Of a stretch of 64,000 nt of DNA, positions 25,980 to 34,671 are shown piece by piece (position 1 is the first letter of the stretch; the number at the start of each line of letters is the position of its first letter). The stretch spans positions 62,001 to 126,000 of the forward strand of contig JAUNHC010000002.1 of assembly GCA_030524175.1 (NCBI GenBank), written 5' to 3'. The translations under genes were made by a program, and so were the position numbers. This DNA is from Eubacteriales bacterium (GTDB lineage Bacteria > Bacillota > Clostridia > Lachnospirales > Lachnospiraceae). Under the pieces are notes generated by a model. The model made no database searches. It saw nothing but the letters and a program-made list of their open reading frames with translations, and was not told where the DNA came from.

Positions 25980-26720
25980 ATGAGTAAAGACAACCAGAAT
26001 AAGGGAACGAAGGATAACGGGGAGAAAAAGCAGAATGGGAAATCAGTTCCCTCCGGGGAATACGCTGATCTTAAAGAAAAGCATGAGTCTGACCTGACAA
26101 AGAAGGAAAAGCGGCTTTTGGAGAAAGAGAAGCTTAAAGGTATGGGGCTGGGTAAGAAGCTGGAATATATCTGGATGTATTATAAGCCTGTGATCTTTGG
26201 GATAATCGGGTTTATTGCATTGATTTTTCTGGCAGTGGATCTCTACCAGAATGCTCAGAAAGAGACAGTGCTATCTGTCTCTGTGGTAAATGCAGGTAAT
26301 ATAGACGCAGAGGCTTTGTCCTTGGAAGTGAAGGAGACTATTGGAGCAGAGGGAAAGAATGATGTGGCGGAGGTAGTGTGTAATCTTCTTACCAGTGCGG
26401 AGGGGGATTCTTTTGATTATTACACCCAGATGGCTTTTGTGACCCAGATGCAGGCCCGGACCATGGATGTGATGGTCATGCCGGAAACTCTTTATAATGC
26501 GCTGAATGCTGAAGGTTATTTCGCCGATTTAAAGGAACTGTTGGGAGATGAGGTGTATCAGTCCTTTGGGGACAATATTGACCAGGGACATGTGAGCCTG
26601 ACAGGAAGTCCTCTCACAGAGAAATTTGATCTGTCTTACGAACCTGCTTGTGTGGCTGTATTGGTTAATTCTAAGAATACAGATAATGCGGCAAAATGGA
26701 TTGCTTCACTTGCAGAATAG
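25980..26720 (+). CDS. Single-pass membrane protein of unknown function
   Basis: ATG 25980 sits five bases after AGGAG; the in-frame GTG at 25941 is less likely. The 246-residue product has a long, highly charged cytoplasmic N-terminus rich in Lys and Glu, one hydrophobic helix (PVIFGIIGFIALIFLAVDLY, about residues 70-90), and an outside domain of about 155 residues. That domain contains VVNAGNIDAEALS and MDVMVMPETLYNAL, reminiscent of small extracytoplasmic domains in Lachnospiraceae. I do not recognise a family. It may be cotranscribed with sufCB; a strong terminator follows. Confidence 0.7.
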   Translation: MSKDNQNKGTKDNGEKKQNGKSVPSGEYADLKEKHESDLTKKEKRLLEKEKLKGMGLGKKLEYIWMYYKPVIFGIIGFIALIFLAVDLYQNAQKETVLSVSVVNAGNIDAEALSLEVKETIGAEGKNDVAEVVCNLLTSAEGDSFDYYTQMAFVTQMQARTMDVMVMPETLYNALNAEGYFADLKELLGDEVYQSFGDNIDQGHVSLTGSPLTEKFDLSYEPACVAVLVNSKNTDNAAKWIASLAE

Positions 26721-26754
26721 AATATGGCTTGTAGTAAGGTACTTTAAGGATTGT

Positions 26755-26796
26755 AAAAGGATGCCGGCAGAGAATAGAAGCTGCGGCATCCTTTTT
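26755..26796. terminator. Strong bidirectional terminator
   Basis: AAAAGGATGCCG pairs perfectly with CGGCATCCTTTT (12 bp) over a 17-base loop, with T-runs in both directions. It ends the sufCB transcript on the plus strand and the MATE gene on the minus strand. Confidence 0.85.
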
Positions 26797-26830
26797 GATA
26801 TGCTGACACAAAAGGAAGCTTGCGGGGGCG

Positions 26831-28198
26831 TCAGGACACAACCATTTGTTCCCGTTTTTCCAGGTGTTTGTCTATGATCAGAATAAAGATGATGCTGGAG
26901 ATGACAGCACTTATGATATCTGCCAGCGGTTCTGCGTAGAAGGCGGCTTTTGCAGAAAAAAACAGAGGGAGCAGGATTGTACCTGCCACATACATGGATT
27001 TTCGCAAAACAGAAAGAGACAATGCTGTTTTTGTCCTTTCCAGGGCAGTGAGGCCGTCCACGAAGACATACTGAAAGCTTAAAGGAATGATCATCATGGT
27101 GAAGACTTTGATTCCCCATACTGAGAACTCCTGGTATTCCTTGGCAGAGGTAAACAGACCTACAAAAAACTGAGGAGCAAATCTGGAAACCAGAAACATA
27201 AGCACTGTAAAGGCAAGCATAAGTTTCAGGATAGTCCTCTCGGCAGCTTTTACCCGCTGGGTCTGTTTTGCCCCGTAGTTGTAGCTGATGATTGCCTGGG
27301 TCCCCCCGCTGATGCCGATCATAGGGGAGGTTATCATGAGCATGTAACTCTGGACAATAGTTGCACAGGTGATGAGCATATCGCCCTGGGAAGGTCCGCC
27401 GTATTTCTGGAGTACTGTATTCATTACAATGAGCAGGATACTGTCTGTGGCCAGGATCAGGAAGGGAGAAAGGCCGAGGAACAGGATACGCCCCATAACC
27501 TTTACATCATATTGGCCGAAAGTGATCCGCACAGGCACCTTTTTGCCGAACAGAAACCACAGGGCAAAGGTACAGGAAGCAAGCTGGGAAATCACCGTGG
27601 CCACGGCAGCCCCGGCTACCCCCATATGTAAAACGAAGATAAAAAGCGGGTCCAGCAGTATATTTGAGACAGCACCGATCAAAACAGTAGCCATCCCTGC
27701 AAAGGGAAAGCCCTGGCAATTGATAAAATAATTCAGTCCGGCAGCCATGAGGGCGAAGAAAGTCCCTGCTGTGTAGATGGTCATATAAGTATCAGCATAG
27801 GAAAAGGTAGTTTCACTTGCTCCGAACCACATAAGCAGATGGGCCTTTGACACCAAGAAAACAACTGTGAGCAGCAGGGAAAAGCCGCATAACAGCAGGA
27901 AGGAATTTGACAGGATCTGCTGTGCCCTCTTGAAATTCTTTTCTCCAAGGCGGATACCCACGAGAATAGAACCCCCAAGTCCCACTAAAGTACCGAAGGA
28001 AGACAGCAGAGTGACAATGGGGCCGCAAACTCCCACACCGGCCAGAGCCAGTGCCCCGGTTCCGGGGATATGTCCGATATACATACGGTCAATAATGCTG
28101 TAGAGCACATTGACAAATTGGGCGATCATGGCCGGGATTGCCAGCCGGAAAACAAGAGAAGTAATAGAGTCCTTCCCAAGGTCAGCAGCAGTTTTCAT
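26831..28198 (-). CDS. MATE family efflux transporter
   Basis: ATG 28198 on the minus strand follows GAGGGG. The 455-residue protein shows twelve hydrophobic helices in two similar halves, and the N-terminal segment SLVFRLAIPAMIAQFVNVLYSIIDRMYIG is diagnostic of the MATE family. These pumps export cationic compounds using Na+ or H+ gradients. Other family-like features are GTQAIISYNYGA in the second half and FQYVFVDGLTALERTK. Substrate is not known. It stands as a single gene, divergent from nothing close on its left and 241 bases from the SDR gene on its right. Confidence 0.93.
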   Translation of the reverse strand: MKTAADLGKDSITSLVFRLAIPAMIAQFVNVLYSIIDRMYIGHIPGTGALALAGVGVCGPIVTLLSSFGTLVGLGGSILVGIRLGEKNFKRAQQILSNSFLLLCGFSLLLTVVFLVSKAHLLMWFGASETTFSYADTYMTIYTAGTFFALMAAGLNYFINCQGFPFAGMATVLIGAVSNILLDPLFIFVLHMGVAGAAVATVISQLASCTFALWFLFGKKVPVRITFGQYDVKVMGRILFLGLSPFLILATDSILLIVMNTVLQKYGGPSQGDMLITCATIVQSYMLMITSPMIGISGGTQAIISYNYGAKQTQRVKAAERTILKLMLAFTVLMFLVSRFAPQFFVGLFTSAKEYQEFSVWGIKVFTMMIIPLSFQYVFVDGLTALERTKTALSLSVLRKSMYVAGTILLPLFFSAKAAFYAEPLADIISAVISSIIFILIIDKHLEKREQMVVS

Positions 28199-28368
28199 TT
28201 TCTTTTTCCCCTCTATAAAAAATATTTGTATTATGACAAAAAAATTGCTGTATAAACACCGCTACCAACTATATCAGATTTTCAGACAGGATTCAACTGA
28301 AATTAGAGTGGATTTCCCAATGGATTTTTCAAAGCTTTTTCAGCATGAAAAAGAGGCAGAAAGGGGAT

Positions 28369-28400
28369 CAGGCAGGTTTCCCCGTGGGAAAACCTGCCTG
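28369..28400. terminator. Hairpin between MATE and SDR genes
   Basis: AGGCAGGTTTCCCC and GGGAAAACCTGCCT form a long stem with one mismatch and a short loop. On the minus strand it lies downstream of the SDR gene, followed only by pyrimidine-rich sequence, so termination is plausible rather than certain. Confidence 0.45.
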
Positions 28401-28439
28401 GTTTAGCATGACAAAATTTATTTAAAAGAAACTTATTGT

Positions 28440-29189
28440 TTAGCTCATGGCAGAACCGTCCACAGATAAAATAACACCTGTGATATAGGAGGCCAGGTCA
28501 CTTGCAAGAAAGAGAAATGCATTTGCAATATCCTCAGGTTCACCGATCCGTTTCAGCGGAATCTGGTTGATCAGTGGCTGGATGACATCCTTAGGAACTG
28601 CACGCATCATATCTGTATTGATAATACCGGGAGCCACTGCATTGACCCGGATATTGTCTTTGCCCAGTTCCCGGGCAAGGGATTTGGTTAGTCCGTTCAC
28701 CGCAAACTTAGAGGTGGGATAACCTGCGCCAAGTGCCTGTCCGTAAATGCTTACCATGGAACTGGTACTCAAGATCACACCGCCGCCCTGGTCCCTCATG
28801 ACCTTTGCCGCCGCCTGGGAACAGAAGAAAACAGCGTTTACATTAAGGTTCATGATTTTTTCAAATTCCTCTGGTTTGTAATCGTATAAAGTATGGCTTG
28901 CGGAGATACCGGCGTTGTTTACCAGGATATCAAGACGTCCAAGGGTTTCCTTTACATATGTGATGGCTTCCTGGATGGATGCAGGATTACTTAAATCAGG
29001 TGCAAGCCCTTCTATATAGGAATCAGGAAACTTTTCTTTTAATCGTGCGGCTGCTTTTGCGGCACTTTCTTCTCTGGAACCACATACGATGACTTTTGCC
29101 CCGTTTTCAAGGAATTTCTCTGCAACAGAATATCCGATACCTCTGGTAGCGCCTGTGATAAAAGCAACTTTATCTTTTAATAATGTCAT
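28440..29189 (-). CDS. Short-chain dehydrogenase/reductase (FabG-like)
   Basis: ATG 29189 lies eight bases after AAGGAAGG; GTG 29198 is in frame but abuts that site. The 249-residue protein has the cofactor motif TGATRGIG, NNAG, a catalytic Ser in LSTSSMVS, and YPTSK as the catalytic Tyr-x3-Lys. The C-terminal SVDGSAMS is usual for classical SDRs. The Arg of TGATRGIG and CGSREE suggest NADP(H) preference. Family members reduce or oxidise hydroxyl groups on fatty acids, sugars or steroids. It is divergent from a TetR gene, with oleate hydratase beyond, so a hydroxy-fatty-acid or bile-acid role is possible but not shown. Confidence 0.9.
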   Translation of the reverse strand: MTLLKDKVAFITGATRGIGYSVAEKFLENGAKVIVCGSREESAAKAAARLKEKFPDSYIEGLAPDLSNPASIQEAITYVKETLGRLDILVNNAGISASHTLYDYKPEEFEKIMNLNVNAVFFCSQAAAKVMRDQGGGVILSTSSMVSIYGQALGAGYPTSKFAVNGLTKSLARELGKDNIRVNAVAPGIINTDMMRAVPKDVIQPLINQIPLKRIGEPEDIANAFLFLASDLASYITGVILSVDGSAMS

Positions 29190-29226
29190 TATATTCACCT
29201 TCCTTTTTGTAATATATGATCATACA

Positions 29227-29251
29227 AACTGTTACTTGTTTTGATACAGTT
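29227..29251. promoter_or_regulatory. Candidate operator upstream of SDR gene
   Basis: AACTGT and ACAGTT form an inverted repeat with 13 bases between, in the promoter region of the minus-strand SDR gene. It is a possible site for the TetR protein encoded at 29513. Evidence is symmetry and position only. Confidence 0.35.
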
Positions 29252-29351
29252 ATAATACCATGGAAAAATATGTTTGTCAAGAATTTGGATAAAAATAGTA
29301 AAATTAATCCGGCTTAAATGCAGCTAAGTCAGTTTCTGCTCTAATTTCCGG

Positions 29352-29381
29352 TTGAAGACAGGAAAATTTGTGTGGTATAAT
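29352..29381 (+). promoter_or_regulatory. Promoter of the tetR gene
   Basis: TTGAAG, 18 bases, then TATAAT preceded by TG and one base (extended -10). Transcription should start near 29388, leaving an untranslated leader of about 125 bases. Confidence 0.65.
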
Positions 29382-29394
29382 AAAACGGATTACC

Positions 29395-29470
29395 GGAAGG
29401 CCTTCACGGATCGAAAGTGGGAGGCCTTATACTATAGCGTGTCTGAAATTCATTCCGACACGCTCTAAGG
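29395..29470 (+). promoter_or_regulatory. Structured 5' leader of tetR
   Basis: The leader holds GAAGGCCTTC (self-complementary), a second AGGCCTT 20-odd bases on, and a perfect 8-bp hairpin AGCGTGTC/GACACGCT (29436-29443 with 29457-29464). No T-run follows. It matches no riboswitch I can recall. It could act in RNA-level control or be a regulator-binding site. Confidence 0.35.
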
Positions 29471-29512
29471 ACGAAAGCATAAGATTTCAGCTCAAGGTGA
29501 AAGGAGCAGAAA

Positions 29513-30079
29513 ATGTCACAGACCACGAAGAAAGCCTTAGCGGCTTCGCTTAAGAAGCTGGCCAGGAATAAGCCTGTTGAGAAAATAACAATTGTAGATA
29601 TCACAGAGGACTGCGAGGTAAACAGACAGACCTTTTACTACCATTTCCAGGATATTTATGATCTGGTGGAATGGATATTTAAAAGCGAGAGCACCAAGGC
29701 GATTGAAGGGAATAAAACCTATGAGACCTGGCAGAACGGTTTTCTGCGAGTGTTCGGTTATGTGAAGGAAAACAAGGAGTTTGTCACAAGCGTGTACCAT
29801 TCTGCCTGCAGGGAGCATCTTGTGTACTATCTGTACCGGGAGACCTTTGAGCTTCTCCTAAATGTGGTGAATGAGAAGGCCGGGGGGATGTCGGTGCGGG
29901 AGGAGGATAAAGAATTTATTGCGGATTTTTATAAATATGCCTTTGTAGGCACCTTGCTGGATTGGGTGCGCACCGGGATGAAGGAAGAGCCGGAGGCCAT
30001 TGTAAGGCGGGTCGGCGTTTTGATCGAAGGAGATTTCAGCAAAGCGTTGGAAAAGTTCAGCAGTCACAGTCCATTTTAG
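29513..30079 (+). CDS. TetR/AcrR family transcriptional regulator
   Basis: ATG 29513 follows AAAGGAGC. The 188-residue protein has the TetR N-terminal helix-turn-helix (ITIVDITEDCEVNRQTFYYHFQDIYDLVEWIF, residues about 25-56), with the diagnostic TFYYHF recognition end. The C-terminal helical domain is of the kind seen in DhaS-like regulators. It lies between a divergent SDR gene and a downstream oleate hydratase gene; inverted repeats are found before both. It probably represses one or both, perhaps in response to fatty acids, but the ligand is unknown. Confidence 0.92.
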   Translation: MSQTTKKALAASLKKLARNKPVEKITIVDITEDCEVNRQTFYYHFQDIYDLVEWIFKSESTKAIEGNKTYETWQNGFLRVFGYVKENKEFVTSVYHSACREHLVYYLYRETFELLLNVVNEKAGGMSVREEDKEFIADFYKYAFVGTLLDWVRTGMKEEPEAIVRRVGVLIEGDFSKALEKFSSHSPF

Positions 30080-30135
30080 ATAGGGACAGTGTTTTAGACA
30101 GATTGGCCTGTTTGTCAAAAAAATTTACAATGAAG

Positions 30136-30171
30136 CAGCTATGTCATGTTTTTTGACACGGCTGTTTTTTT
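30136..30171 (+). terminator. Intrinsic terminator of tetR
   Basis: CAGCTATGTCA pairs with TGACACGGCTG (one mismatch, one wobble) over a seven-base T-rich loop and is followed by seven T residues. Confidence 0.85.
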
Positions 30172-30195
30172 GTCTATGGAAAACCTTTCAGACAA
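30170..30195 (+). promoter_or_regulatory. Candidate operator before oleate hydratase gene
   Basis: TTGTCT and AGACAA form a perfect 6-base inverted repeat with 14 bases between, about 70 bases before the start codon. A further AGACAA lies near 30237, and TGTC/GACA half sites recur through 30080-30240. It is a candidate site for the adjacent TetR protein. Confidence 0.35.
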
Positions 30196-30264
30196 AGAAT
30201 ATGATAAGACCATAAAACAAAACGCCGGCATCACATAGACAAATAAAATCAGGAGGTATCTGTT

Positions 30265-32040
30265 ATGTATTATTCTAATGGAAATTATGAAGCATTTGCA
30301 CGTCCTTTAAAACCAAAGGATGTGGATAAAAAATCAGCATATCTGGTGGGCAGTGGTCTGGCATCCCTGGCAGCCGCATGTTTCCTTGTCCGTGACGGAC
30401 AGATGAAGGGAGAGCACATTCATATATTAGAGGAACTGAAACTTCCGGGCGGTGCCTGTGACGGAATCAATGACCCGGCAAAAGGATTCATTATCCGGGG
30501 CGGACGTGAGATGGAAAACCATTTTGAATGTCTGTGGGATTTATTCCGTTCCATACCATCCATAGAGACAGAAGGCGTTTCTGTTCTGGATGAATATTAC
30601 TGGCTGAATAAACGGGATCCCAACTATTCTCTCATGCGTGCATCTGTAAACCGCGGTGAGGATGCCCATACAGACGGTAAGTTTGCTTTATCTGACAAGG
30701 CTTCCATGGAGATCGTCAAGCTGTTCATGACAAAAGATGAGGATTTGTATGATAAAACACTGGATGATGTTTTTGACGAGGAATTCTACTCTTCCAACTT
30801 CTGGCTTTACTGGCAGACCATGTTTGCTTTTGAAAAATGGCACAGTGCCCTGGAGATGAAGCTGTACATCCAGAGATTTATCCACCATATCGGTGGACTC
30901 CCGGATTTCTCAGCTCTTAAGTTTACGAAATATAATCAGTATGAATCTTTGATCCTTCCTATGGTTAAATATCTGGAAGCCCATAATGTGCAGTTCCAGT
31001 ATGACACCCGGGTCACCAATGTAATCTTTGAGAAACGGGGAAATAAGAAAACAGCGGCTCAGATCGTGTGCATTCATGAGGGCAAGAAGGAAACGATAGA
31101 CCTGGTTGAGGATGATCTTGTTTTCGTCACCAACGGAAGCTGTACGGAAAATTCCACACTGGGGGATAATGATCATGTCCCGGAGATGAAGACAGAACCT
31201 GGAGAAGGGGGCTGCTGGGAACTGTGGAAAAACATTGCAGCTCAGGATCCATCTTTCGGCCGTCCTGAGAAATTCTGTTCAAACATAAAAGCCACAAACT
31301 GGGAATCAGCAACAGTCACCACCCTGGATGACAGGATTCCGCCGTATGTACAGAAAATGTGCAAACGTGACCCATTTTCCGGCAAGGTAGTGACAGGCGG
31401 TATCATCACAGTGAAGGATTCCAATTGGCTCATGAGTTATACCTTTAACCGTCAGCCTCATTTTAAAGAGCAGCCCAAGGATCAGCTGGTAGGCTGGATT
31501 TACGGCCTGTATACCGATGTTCCGGGAAACTTTGTGAAAAAGCCGATGAGAGAATGTACAGGTATGGAAATCTGTGAAGAGTGGCTGTACCATATGGGGG
31601 TTCCGGAAGAAGAAATTCCTGATATGGCCAAGAACTCCGCACGTACCATTCCATGTATGATGCCGTATATCACTGCATTTTTCATGCCAAGGACAGCAGG
31701 AGACCGCCCGAAGGTAGTGCCGGAAGGCTGTACCAACTTTGCTTTTATCGGTCAGTTTGCCGATACGGTGCGGGATACTGTATTTACAACAGAATATTCT
31801 GTGAGAACGGCCATGGAGGCTGTGTATACACTCCTGGATATTGACAGAGGAGTTCCTGAGGTGTTTAATTCCTGCTACGATGTCCGTGTACTGTTAGATT
31901 CCACCTCCAAGATGATGGACGGAAAGAAACTTTCTGATATCAAACTTCCGTTCATCGCTGAATTGGTGGGCAAAAAGGCCCTGAAAAAGGTATCAGGCAC
32001 CATTGTGGAAGAGCTGTTGGAAAGGTATCATCTGATTTAA
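30265..32040 (+). CDS. ohyA: Oleate hydratase (myosin-cross-reactive antigen family)
   Basis: ATG 30265 follows AGGAGG by eight bases. At 591 residues it has the normal length. The FAD-binding motif [13 protein letters not shown] (about residues 29-41) and [14 protein letters not shown] with [16 protein letters not shown] are hallmarks of the family, which adds water to the cis-9 double bond of oleate or linoleate to give 10-hydroxy fatty acids. Further family segments are [34 protein letters not shown] and [10 protein letters not shown]. It is cytosolic or membrane-associated. In gut bacteria it detoxifies unsaturated fatty acids. It is likely controlled by the TetR protein upstream and ends at a strong terminator. 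Confidence 0.96.
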   Translation: MYYSNGNYEAFARPLKPKDVDKKSAYLVGSGLASLAAACFLVRDGQMKGEHIHILEELKLPGGACDGINDPAKGFIIRGGREMENHFECLWDLFRSIPSIETEGVSVLDEYYWLNKRDPNYSLMRASVNRGEDAHTDGKFALSDKASMEIVKLFMTKDEDLYDKTLDDVFDEEFYSSNFWLYWQTMFAFEKWHSALEMKLYIQRFIHHIGGLPDFSALKFTKYNQYESLILPMVKYLEAHNVQFQYDTRVTNVIFEKRGNKKTAAQIVCIHEGKKETIDLVEDDLVFVTNGSCTENSTLGDNDHVPEMKTEPGEGGCWELWKNIAAQDPSFGRPEKFCSNIKATNWESATVTTLDDRIPPYVQKMCKRDPFSGKVVTGGIITVKDSNWLMSYTFNRQPHFKEQPKDQLVGWIYGLYTDVPGNFVKKPMRECTGMEICEEWLYHMGVPEEEIPDMAKNSARTIPCMMPYITAFFMPRTAGDRPKVVPEGCTNFAFIGQFADTVRDTVFTTEYSVRTAMEAVYTLLDIDRGVPEVFNSCYDVRVLLDSTSKMMDGKKLSDIKLPFIAELVGKKALKKVSGTIVEELLERYHLI

Positions 32041-32099
32041 CCTGGTATATTTAAAAATTTAAAATATGATTTTCATTGAAAATAAAAAGAAGATGCAAG

Positions 32100-32135
32100 G
32101 GGCAGTCCTGAGGAGTTGGCAGGGCTGCCCTTTTT
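32100..32135 (+). terminator. Intrinsic terminator of oleate hydratase gene
   Basis: GGGCAGTCCTG pairs fully with CAGGGCTGCCC (one wobble) across a nine-base loop, followed by TTTTT. The T-run is also the first part of the inverted repeat of the next element. Confidence 0.88.
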
Positions 32136-32331
32136 ATATACTAGTAAAGCACTCCATTTTGTTCTGACCAGAAGGTTATGACTTTCCTAGTATATAAAAA
32201 CCCTCCGGGAGATGCTCACAATGTGCAGAGGAAGGCTGCTTCGCAGCTGCACATTGGCGCACAGAGTGGACAAGTCCCTCATGAGTGAGGGATTCAGGGA
32301 GTTGTAGTGGACTTGTCTGCTTTGTTTTTTT
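32131..32331. repeat. Nested palindromic element, MITE- or ncRNA-like
   Basis: A perfect 14-base inverted repeat (32131-32144 with 32187-32200, core TATATACTAG/CTAGTATATA) encloses 42 bases. Next come CAATGTGCAG/CTGCACATTG (32219-32228 with 32247-32256), then GACAAGTCC/GGACTTGTC (32269-32277 with 32309-32317) enclosing the hairpin CCCTCA-TGAG-TGAGGG. The last stem runs into TGCTTTGTTTTTTT, a terminator-like end on the plus strand. No credible gene overlaps; a 62-codon minus-strand frame is a by-product of the palindromes. It may be a mobile palindromic repeat or a structured RNA. Confidence 0.65.
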
Positions 32332-32452
32332 GAAAAGCACAGAGTAAAGATTTGAATATCAAAAAACTGGCTCAATATATGTTAAATATTAATAAATTTG
32401 ATGGAATATATTTGTATAATTCAATGATTTTTATAAATAATGCATAAATTTA

Positions 32453-32481
32453 TTGCGTTTTCCATTAAGATGTTGTAAAAT
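32453..32481 (+). promoter_or_regulatory. Promoter of the catabolic operon
   Basis: TTGCGT, 17 bases, TAAAAT with TG directly before the -10. Transcription would start near 32488, which supports the downstream ATG 32546 as the start of the first gene. The surrounding 32332-32545 is AT-rich. Confidence 0.6.
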
Positions 32482-32545
32482 CTAGACATTGAAACATAGG
32501 ATGTTGGATGTTGAACATATGATTATGAACGCCGGAGGCGAAGAC

Positions 32546-33964
32546 ATGTTAAAGGCAAGTATTTTAGATACTTATCCCAAAGCAGATGCAAGTCTGGTCC
32601 ATGAGCTGCTTTCCCGGGAGGTAAGGAAAAGTCCCTGTAAAATCATCGCATTGGATGATGACCCTACAGGAGTACAGACAGTTCATGATATATCTGTATA
32701 TACAGACTGGTCGGAGGATAGTATCAGGCAGGGATTTTCAGAGAAGGAGAAATTGTTTTTTATTCTCACCAATTCCAGAAGCTTTACGAAAGAGCAAACA
32801 AGAGAGGTTCATGGAGAGATAGGAGAGAACCTTGAGACTGTGGCTGACGGACGGCCATATCTTCTCATCAGCAGGAGTGATTCCACTTTGAGAGGACATT
32901 ATCCTCTTGAGACAGAGGTGTTGAGAGAAACCATTGAGAGATATCATGCCTGGAATTTTGACGGTGAAATATTGTGTCCCTTTTTTGCAGAGGGAGGCCG
33001 TTATACTGTGGGGGATATCCATTATGTAAAATACGGGGACGATTTAATCCCCGCTGCCGAAACTGAGTTTGCCAGAGATAAGACCTTCGGATACCACTGC
33101 TCCAGCCTGCCGGATTATGTGGAGGAGAAGAGCAGAGGTAATTACAGGGCAGAAGAGGTGATCAGTATTTCTCTGGAAGATATCCGTGCCATGAATTTTG
33201 AGAAGATTGAAAATCAGTTGACGGAAGCCCGGGGATTCAGGAAAATAGTGGTCAATGCCATAGACAACACGGATGTTGAGATATTTGCCGTGGCTCTTTA
33301 CCGGGCAATAAGCAGAGGAAGGCACTTTCTGTTCCGCACGGCAGCAGCCTTTGTAAAGGCTGTGGCGGATATCAGTGACCGGCCCCTTCTCACCAGGGAT
33401 GAGATGATCACGGAACAGTCAGGCCGGGGCGGAGTGATCATCATAGGCTCCCACACAGAGAAGACAACACGGCAGCTGGAGGATTTGAGGAAAATAGAGG
33501 AGATCAGATTCCTGGAAATGAATTCAGATTTAGTTCTGGAGGGACAGGCCCTTGCCGAAGAGGCAGCCCGAATTGTGGGAGAGATTGAAAAGTTTATTCA
33601 GCTGGGGGAGACTGTGGCAGTATATACAAGACGGACACTTCTCACTGTAGAGAATGATTCTAAGGAAGAAGCACTCCTGCGTTCTGTGAAAATATCCCAG
33701 GCAGTGCAGTCTGTGGTAGGGAATCTTAAGGTTAAGCCGGCATTTGTGCTGGCAAAAGGAGGCATTACCTCCAGCGACATAGGCGTAAAAGCGCTTAAGG
33801 TTAAAAAAGCGAGGGTTCTTGGACAGATCCAGCCTGGAATACCTGTTTGGAAGACAGACAGTAAAAGTAAATTCCCGGATATTCCTTATGTGATATTTCC
33901 GGGAAATGTGGGGAAGGATGACAGTCTTTATCAGGCAGCAGCCGTTCTTTTGGGCAAATCCTGA
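32546..33964 (+). CDS. Four-carbon acid sugar kinase family protein (DUF1537/OtnK-like)
   Basis: ATG 32546 is seven bases after GGAGG; a TTG at 32489 opens the same frame but sits on the predicted transcription start. The 472-residue protein has the N-terminal substrate-binding motif ALDDDPTGVQTVHD, SRSDSTLRGHYPLE, and the C-terminal nucleotide-binding motifs AKGGITSSD and GIPVW. Characterised members phosphorylate erythronate, threonate or related acid sugars, usually with an aldolase, PdxA2-like dehydrogenase or RuBisCO-like partner. None of these partners is in this operon. It is the first gene of a nine-gene catabolic operon and sets its theme as sugar-acid use. Confidence 0.88.
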   Translation: MLKASILDTYPKADASLVHELLSREVRKSPCKIIALDDDPTGVQTVHDISVYTDWSEDSIRQGFSEKEKLFFILTNSRSFTKEQTREVHGEIGENLETVADGRPYLLISRSDSTLRGHYPLETEVLRETIERYHAWNFDGEILCPFFAEGGRYTVGDIHYVKYGDDLIPAAETEFARDKTFGYHCSSLPDYVEEKSRGNYRAEEVISISLEDIRAMNFEKIENQLTEARGFRKIVVNAIDNTDVEIFAVALYRAISRGRHFLFRTAAAFVKAVADISDRPLLTRDEMITEQSGRGGVIIIGSHTEKTTRQLEDLRKIEEIRFLEMNSDLVLEGQALAEEAARIVGEIEKFIQLGETVAVYTRRTLLTVENDSKEEALLRSVKISQAVQSVVGNLKVKPAFVLAKGGITSSDIGVKALKVKKARVLGQIQPGIPVWKTDSKSKFPDIPYVIFPGNVGKDDSLYQAAAVLLGKS

Positions 33965-33993
33965 ACAGAAAATAAAAAGGAGTGGTTAGAAAC

Positions 33994-34671
33994 ATGAGGG
34001 TAGGTTTGGCATATACCAGTACAACACCGGAATTAATCCAACTGGTAGAAAGTGAAGTGAAAAAGCAGCTTGGCAGTGATGTGGAGATTATAAGCCGTGA
34101 GGACCCCGGGATTTTGGAGGAAGTCCGGGAGCTTGGGTATGTATCATCAATCCCGGGAGCAAGACTGGTGAAGATGTATATGGATCTGGTGCTTGAGGGA
34201 GTGGACGCAATATTGAATATTTGCTCCTCTGTGGGAGAGGTGGCTGATGCGGCCCAGGATACAGCCAGGTATTTAGGGGTACCCATTGTACGTATTGATG
34301 AGGAAATGTGCCGGGAGGCAGTGCGCCATGGGAAACGGATCGCAGTGATGGCTACGCTTCGCACCACATTGGAACCCACGAAAAATACTATTCACCGGGT
34401 TGCCCGTGAGATGGGAAAAAAGGTGGAAACCATTGACGTTCTGGTGGACGGCGCCTTTGGCCTTGACCAGGAAAGCTTTAAACGAAAAATGGCAGAATAT
34501 GCAGAGACGGCAGCGGAGAAGGCAGATCTGATTCTGTTTGCCCAGGGGTCCATGGCATATTGCGAGTTATATATTGCTGATCTTTGTCACAAAGAAGTGT
34601 TGTCAAGCCCGCGGTTTGGTGCGGCGGCATTGAAAAAAGCTCTTGTTGAGAAAGGAGTTAAAATATGCTGA
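33994..34671 (+). CDS. Aspartate/glutamate racemase-like protein
   Basis: ATG 33994 with AAGGAG eleven bases upstream; GTG 33982 is too close to that site. The 225-residue protein starts MRVGLAYTSTTPELIQLVE. One active-site Cys is probably in LNICSSVGEVAD and the partner Cys is likely that of AYCELYIADL; the layout matches the Asp/Glu/hydantoin racemase superfamily. Chemistry beyond proton transfer alpha to a carboxylate cannot be assigned. It overlaps the GH127 start by seven bases, so the two are translationally coupled. Its presence with an acid-sugar kinase suggests an epimerase or isomerase of a sugar acid, which is inference. Confidence 0.75.
   Translation: MRVGLAYTSTTPELIQLVESEVKKQLGSDVEIISREDPGILEEVRELGYVSSIPGARLVKMYMDLVLEGVDAILNICSSVGEVADAAQDTARYLGVPIVRIDEEMCREAVRHGKRIAVMATLRTTLEPTKNTIHRVAREMGKKVETIDVLVDGAFGLDQESFKRKMAEYAETAAEKADLILFAQGSMAYCELYIADLCHKEVLSSPRFGAAALKKALVEKGVKIC

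Noticed and set aside
32187..32375. 62-codon minus-strand frame
   Set aside because: It lies wholly in the nested palindromes, lacks a ribosome site and is better explained by the repeat element.
32489..32545. Upstream TTG start for the acid-sugar kinase
   Set aside because: It falls on the predicted transcription start and has no ribosome site; ATG 32546 has GGAGG at good distance.
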